Source: Glandiceps talaboti
Taxonomy: Eukaryota; Hemichordata; Enteropneusta; Spengelidae
NCBI RefSeq assembly: GCF_964340395.1
Contig: NC_135563.1
Span: 7,693,655 to 7,757,654 of the forward strand
DNA length: 64,000 nt
Direction: 5' to 3'
Shown: piece by piece, positions 58,500 to 64,000 of the stretch
Layout of the letters: the number at the start of each line of letters is the position of its first letter
How positions within the stretch are numbered: the stretch's first letter is position 1
Translations under genes and position numbers: made by a program
Notes under the pieces: model-generated
The model's database searches: none
The model's input: only the letters and a program-made list of their open reading frames with translations
What the model was told of the DNA's origin: nothing

Positions 58500-60618
58500 A
58501 TTGAACTTATTTACATCAAACAAGAACGGGATACATCGCAATGCATTTTATTAAGAGTTTTTTCAGTGTTATTTAGACCATTTTGATTTCTTTTAGCACA
58601 CATTTAGGAAACTGAACTGTAACAATACAGTATAAAACTCTCTTTAGATAACATGTACATCACAATATTTGCAAATACAACTAAAATGACATTCAACTGT
58701 AACACTACTAGTATAATGTACTAATACAATATTGAACAGAAAACAAAGTTGGTCTGCTGATCATTTTACAAGAGTTATTCAAATTGTAATTCATTTACAA
58801 GTATATGTTGTTTTTTGGAAAGGCAATGCACTGGTTAACATAACATTTTGTTTTAACTGGTGTTTGTGTATATATATCCACACACTATACAAATCGATTA
58901 TATATATAATGGACAAAGTTGGTATTAAATGTATTAAATGTACAGTTGTGTACTTGGTATGGAATGTTAACGCACAGGAAGAGTATTCAAAAAAATGCAT
59001 TCGGGTGGGGGGTACATGAAAATGTATTCGGGTAGGGGGGTATTTGAAATATTTAGGGCTTTGGCAGGGGGTGGTACTTAAGAGACCCATTTGTTCATTT
59101 CAAAGTCCACATCCGTAGTTATGAACTGAATAATATACTACTCAAATTATTGAAGTCAATACCCCAGAGGGACCAATAAAAACCAACATGACATGGTGTT
59201 TTCGATGAAGCTTAGCAATAACAAATTGACAAGTAGACAAATGTGCGTATAAACAGCTCAATGCTTGAGTACTACTTTTTTCACTACACGATGTAAGGCA
59301 TGATTAATTCATGCATAATATATTTGACTAAACAACTTCCTCAAACTGTAAAATTAATTAGACCATTAGCAAATTACTCTTTCAACTATAGATAGACGAA
59401 AATGATCCCTATCTTAGTGTGAATATTCAACTATCGACAGACGAGAAATGACCCCTATCTTAGGGTAAATATTAAACCTCGAATAATAAATATTTGTGTA
59501 TATATAAGCCAGTTTGAATGATGAAGTTGGAATTTAAGTTGATGTACGACAAAAAACTATTACGAACTTGATAATGATTTTATTAGCTTGGAATATGAAG
59601 TCATCGATTAAATTACCAAACAACACTGAAACAAAGTAATTTTAAGGTGGTAGTTTCTGATATAGCTGTTGCTTTTGGTTTTGTCTTTGTTTTGTCTGTC
59701 ATCAGGGAAATATTTGTTTTCTTTAAGAATTGGTGGATTTAATTTTGTATTTCATTTGGTTTTCTTATTGTGTGTTTTGTTTGGCCTTGTAGTAGATTAT
59801 TATGAATGCGGTCGAATTAGGTTAATAACCGTTTGAAAACTTAGTACAGACATCGTGTATTGTACACACTGATACAAAATCGTTTTCACGACACTTTTTG
59901 GGTCGTTTGACTTAAAACTGTTGCATGTGACTACTTCAAAATACAGGTCTTATTCAAAGCGTTTTAGTGGAATGCATGGCAAGGCAAAATAAAATAAAAA
60001 TTTGTGTTTCCGATAACCCGACCGACCCTAGTTTAAACCTCTGGCCCTAATTTGTTTTCAAACATTTAAAAAACTGCTATGCAAAATATCAAGCAAGATT
60101 CTCTGTCTTCTCGACCATTATGTATGAATGTTTTCTTTCCCCAGCGATGTATGCACATATTTCATCAAACTATCAGAGAAGGGGTAATCTGATCGAAGTT
60201 TCGTTTATGTTTGGGTGGAAGGAAAATATTTTTTTTAAAAGTAAAAAAGTAAAGATGAAATAATGAATAAAATAAACCCCGACCTACCTACTCCACCCTA
60301 TCCTGAGGTCATGTTATTGGAAATACATTTTTTATTTTTTTTGCCACCTAAGGACACTTATTGAATTCTCAATGGCCTTCTCGAGTCGGTCTAAAATGTT
60401 CCTTTAACAATGTTTCAGTTCAAGGAAAGGATACAACATTCAAACTTTGAAATTCAATGAGTAAATAATATTGAAAATAAGTTAATAAATAAAGTTAATG
60501 AAATCAACAAGTAAATGCCCACGCAAACAACAAAGTGTTATCGATCTTATCATTTATCTGGAGTTAGGGTGTCAAATTGCTAAGATGTAATAGTTTGTCC
60601 TGGAAGGAAATTTTCTCA
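58500..60618. other. intergenic DNA with minor repeats
   Basis: Contains G-tract repeats (58995-59080), a short duplication of ATGA(T)CCCCTATCTTAG (59400 and 59449) and a partial R2 repeat (59995-60060). No gene recognised. Confidence 0.5.
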
Positions 60619-61085
60619 TTAGGGGTAGACCATTCCATATCCTGGGGGGGGGGCTTGGAAGATTGGTGGGGAGTCATTATTTTTTCCCACCAGCTTGCCC
60701 GAGAATTTCTTTTCTCCTTCGCCTATGCTGGCAACTGTATAATTTTATGTATAGTTATGTTTGAAAGAAATAGAGTCAAGATCAAATATATATGTGTACC
60801 ACAGGCTAACGAAACTGACTGGTCCATGACATGTGTTTGAAACTGTTTGACATGATTTGACAAGTGTCCTGTTTGGAGAGGTACGAGCAGGTTGAACAGT
60901 ATACTCGAACCTGTGCATCATTACCCTGCCAAGACATTTTTTTCTAGCAGCAGTGGTCCATCTTTTTTCCCAATCACCCACTCATATCCGGATTTTTTTT
61001 TTCACGCAAATCCATTTGTCATCTTTTTTTCCCCGAAATCTTCCAAGCCCCCCCCCCCCCAGGATATCAAATGATCCACCCCTTA
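60619..61085. mobile_element. 461-bp G-tract element beside the DEG/ENaC exon, TTA target site
   Basis: Inverted ends GGGGTAGACCATTCC (60622) and, on the other strand, GGGGTGGATCATTTG (to 61082), each followed by ATATCCTGG, a G10-11 run and CTTGGAAGATT. TTA lies on both sides (60619-60621, 61083-61085). GGG termini and a 3-bp TWA duplication suggest a Harbinger-type MITE. It carries an inner fragment (CTAACGAAACTGACTGGTCC, 60806) matching the terminus of the 38225-40014 element. Confidence 0.7.
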
Positions 61086-61132
61086 GCTATAGCAACTCGG
61101 AGCAAGGTGTCGTGTCAGTATCATGGGTTGAA

Positions 61133-61544
61133 ATGGCACTCAGAATGACTGATCTTCAAGCTGAGACGCAGGATGAACACCGCAGAAAACCTGTTTCTAG
61201 CATCGGAAAACAAGTTTCAAACCTTGCCTGTGACTTCGCAAACTCTACTACCTTACATGGCGTATCAAGAATTGCATCATCAACATTAAGATCACGAAAG
61301 ACTCTCTGGATATTGCTGGTACTTTTAGCTTCTTCTGGGTATTTATTTCATGTAAACTTCTTGTTGACGAATTTTTTGCGGTACGGCGTTGACATCAAAC
61401 TAACTATCGAGAAGGAATCAGAGCTGCTGTTTCCAGGTGTCATACTATGTAACACTAATCGTGTTCGACTCTCTGCGATTAAAGACTCGAAATATAAAGA
61501 TCTGGTTGACATCGATTCGGCAGACCCATCCTTTACATATAACG
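61133..61544 (+). CDS. DEG/ENaC/ASIC-family channel, first coding exon (partial gene)
   Basis: Amiloride-sensitive-type sodium channel subunit, N-terminus only. ATG in good context (GAAATGG); 137 codons then donor ACG|GTAAGT in phase 1. Features: FANSTTLHGVSRIASS with the His-Gly gating motif, TM1 LWILLVLLASSGYLFHVNFL, and the start of the extracellular domain with the family motif ELLFPGVILCNTNRVRLS. Later exons, including TM2, are not found in the remaining 2.4 kb and presumably lie to the right. A second ATG four codons on is possible. The 5' UTR or promoter probably overlaps the G-tract element 50 bp upstream. Confidence 0.9.
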
Positions 61545-62510
61545 GTAAGTACAAAACAATATTATGTAGAGTGTTTATAATTTACATTCATATCCTTATT
61601 ATATATTAAAGGTCCAATGTTAGAACTTTAAACAGAAAGATGAATTTGAAATATAGCTATTGCTTCATATTTTGAATTATTTGTTTGCTATTGGTTTGAT
61701 AAACGTAACACCTGCTACAGTAAATAATATGACGAAGTTCAAAAGTGAATTGTTCTCTCTAGTATAATAACTATAACCATAACCATAACCATTAGGATGC
61801 TAAATGCCAAGATGTATGACTTTGAACTGCTTACTTATAGGGACTAGTTAAAATCATTTTGCTGTCAAAACATCTTTGACAGATGTTCCGTTATATGATT
61901 TCCCATCGAGAGGTAGCTAGTGTTACCGACTTGTCTTTGGTGGTGATAGATATTGACCAATTCAAGTTGTGGTCTCAGACGCACACAGTCTATCTCAGAG
62001 GTACCAGGATCTCAGGACACGTTTTCTGTGGATAAACTCACAAGCACACAAAACATTACTTTTGGTGAAGATGGTGTATGCTCAAACCAACAATACGAGA
62101 GCTTTGGATTCGTTTTCCTTCACTTACAGCAGTTCAGACTAGATTGAATCAATTAGTTCTCCGTAGTATTTCTACAACGACACAGATCAGTTACCGTAAG
62201 TAAAGACTTGTTGCTCTCCTGCTGCCAAACAGGATCTCTATCCGAATAACTTGGCCTTCCATCATACACCCTACATTCACATTTTATTCAAATACAAAGC
62301 TTCATTCGGTAATACAAATATGGTTAGTAAATAACATGTTTACAATAAACTTCAATTCTTTTCCTCATTTAGGAAGTGTTTATGAACTACAGTTAATTTA
62401 ATTCAGAGATAAATAGTTTTGAAAATATCCTTTTTCTACTATAGCTAAATGAAATTGTGATTTATCACTTATAGCGACACTTGCAACATTCTATGGAAAG
62501 CCACAGCTGA
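61545..62510 (+). other. intron following the DEG/ENaC exon
   Basis: No second exon with family motifs is seen. The 64-codon ORF at 61953-62147 has no recognised feature. Confidence 0.5.
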
Positions 62511-62514
62511 CTTA

Positions 62515-63185
62515 AGTGTGCAATTACTATTATTGTATGTGCAAATACTATGTTATTATGTGCATTGAATAGTTTATTATGTACTTACCTTTAAGTTATT
62601 ATGTGCATACTGTATTATTCTATGTACAGTTACTATTATTGTAGGTGCAATTACTATGTTATTATGTGCATTTAATAGTTTATTATGTACGGTTACTATT
62701 ATTGTATGAGCTAACACTATGTTATTATGTGCATTAAATAGTTTATTATGTACAGTTACTATTATTGTATGTGCTAACGCTATGTTATTATGTGCATTAA
62801 ATAGTTTATTATTCACTGTTACTATTATTGTATGTGCTAACACTATGTTATTATGTGCATTAAATAGTTTATTATGTACCAACCTAAAATAATGATGTGC
62901 GTACTGTATTATTAAATGTACATTTATTATTATTTTATGGGCTATCGCTATGTTATTATGTGCATTAAATAGTTTATTATGTACCAACCTTAGGTTATTA
63001 TGTGCATACTGTATTATTGAATGTACAGTTAATATTATTGTATGTGCGAACACTATGTTATTATGTGCATTAAATATTTTATCATGTGCAAATCTTAAGT
63101 TATTATGTGCATGCTGTATTATTATATGTACAGTTACTATTATTGTATGCGCTAACACTACGTCGTTATGTGTATACAGTAGTTT
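62515..63185. repeat. about 63-bp tandem array
   Basis: Roughly ten units built from TTATTATGTGCATTAAATAG, TTTATTATGTACAGTTACTA and TTATTGTATGTGCTAACACT, with a longer variant containing CCAACCTTAGG. Unit length is a multiple of three, so a 193-codon minus ORF (62577-63158) stays open without being a gene. Confidence 0.9.
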
Positions 63186-63241
63186 ATTAAGGGCTTTCGT
63201 TAAGATCCCCCGCTAGAGGGCACACTTTCTCGGATTCAAAC

Positions 63242-63585
63242 ATGCACGCGCCGACTCGAGTTGCTGTTGTGTTATCGTTTTGTGATCACGTCCTGTCGTC
63301 TGTCATGGTCATGGAGTCTGTTCTGTCAGATTTAGGTCTGTCAGCTTTGACAGCACGTTTCTTGACAGAGGGAGTCACTTTCTCTCATGTGCTCGACATG
63401 ACTGAGGAAAATTCAATAAGTTGTCAGAAGATTGGGTGACCGACTTGATTTAAGAAGTCGGTGCCTGGAAGCTTTGGGGCGGGCAGAAAATAATAGGAAA
63501 ATCAAAGACATTTTAAAACCAACTCGAAATTGGAGATGCGAGATATTATGGAAGTATTCCGGAAGTACAAATTAAAGCAAGCTCA
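63242..63585 (+). pseudogene. SAM-like domain ORF with a 1-nt frameshift
   Basis: The first frame encodes MESVLSDLGLSALTARFLTE and GVTFSHVLDMTEENSISCQK then I-G and a stop. The next frame continues at once with GDRLDLRSRCLEALGRAEN. Together they follow the SAM-domain pattern (L-x-x-L-G-L ... F ... L-x-x-L-T-E-E-x-L ... K-I-G-x-R-x-[KR]-L). The break is at a GGG run near 63436-63438. It may be a pseudogene, a domesticated or transposon-borne SAM ORF, or a sequence error. Confidence 0.5.
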
Positions 63586-63899
63586 GATAGCCGTCCGTTT
63601 GTTATTGTTACGTGCATACGCTACTTGTGAATTTTATTTTGAACCGAGATTTACTGATTCAGTCAAAACACGGCCCAATATGTAAAACACGATAAAAAAA
63701 TTGTCATTTATCTAAAGATTTGTTTGTGTTCAAATGTCTGTAATGATCGATCGACCGAAAGCCTGACATGTGTACAGTGTACTGTACGTAATGATTTTCA
63801 CGGCGAGTATGTACTGACTCTGTGTCGCGCCGGAAGGTTCTGAAACTAGACAGTTACTAATTCACAGGATTTTGGAGTACATGATTGAAATGTGTCAGC
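63586..63899. other. unassigned DNA near the right edge
   Basis: No feature recognised. Confidence 0.4.
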
Positions 63900-64000
63900 T
63901 TAGGGGAGAACCATTTGATTTTGGGGGCGGAGGGGGGGGGGGGGTATGGAGGAAGTAGATATGGGAACAATTTTTTTCCAGTCAGAGTGACAGCAATTTT
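63900..64000. mobile_element. truncated G-tract element at window edge
   Basis: TTAGGGGAGAACCATTTGAT then TTTGGGGG and a G12 run repeats the terminal pattern of the 60622-61082 element (TTA, GGGG.RGA.CATTTGAT, G tract). The other end lies outside the window. Confidence 0.5.

Noticed and set aside
61953-62147. 64-codon ORF as second DEG/ENaC exon
   Set aside because: No family motif and no convincing acceptor in the required phase.

Overview
The window is AT-rich metazoan nuclear DNA. It has split genes with GT-AG introns, long intronic micro- and minisatellites, and a dense, mixed load of transposable elements. The repeat types (3' tails reading AAAGCGCTTTGAGC..GCGCTATATAA, long-terminal-inverted-repeat foldback elements, G-tract-bearing DNA elements, Tx1/L1-type LINEs and a chromodomain Ty3 element) suggest a marine invertebrate. 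I cannot name the species or phylum from sequence alone.

Region by region: 1-3830 is a 1.6-kb segmental direct duplication built of short tandem motifs. 3841-6266 is unannotated AT-rich DNA downstream of the main gene. 6761-36291 (minus strand) is one large gene, a TRPM-family cation channel. I traced it as 26 coding exons whose phases join without a break into 1,555 codons. It has an N-terminal SLOG/MHR region, six transmembrane segments, a pore with Y-G-E filter context, a TRP helix, a coiled coil, and a basic, Ser-Pro-rich tail with neither kinase nor Nudix domain. Its introns hold many mobile elements and tandem arrays, some of which duplicate the gene's own splice sites. 36.3-41.4 kb is the 5' flank with a foldback element, a 48-bp array, a 1.8-kb G-tract DNA element and a TC microsatellite.

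41431-49602 is a complete, very young Ty3/gypsy retrotransposon on the minus strand: 458-bp LTRs differing at one base, a GTAC target duplication, gag, a -1 frameshift heptamer, pol with protease, RT, RNase H, integrase and a C-terminal chromodomain, and a third ORF for a membrane glycoprotein-like (Env-like) product preceded by a good 3' splice site. 50-57 kb holds two decayed Tx1/L1-like LINE copies and two foldback elements with 9- and 11-bp target duplications, one nested inside a LINE endonuclease.

57-60.6 kb is microsatellite-rich DNA with one possible acidic minus-strand exon. 60622-61082 is a short G-tract element lying 50 bp upstream of the first coding exon (61133-61544, plus) of a DEG/ENaC/ASIC-family sodium channel. 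The window ends with a roughly 63-bp tandem array, a frameshifted SAM-like domain ORF and the start of another G-tract element.

The two host genes are both cation channels but converge on nothing obvious; I see no operon or functional linkage. The strongest candidates for something new are the chromodomain retrotransposon with an apparently spliced third ORF, the set of palindromic elements with about 9-bp target duplications, and the tandem amplification of splice sites around TRPM exons.
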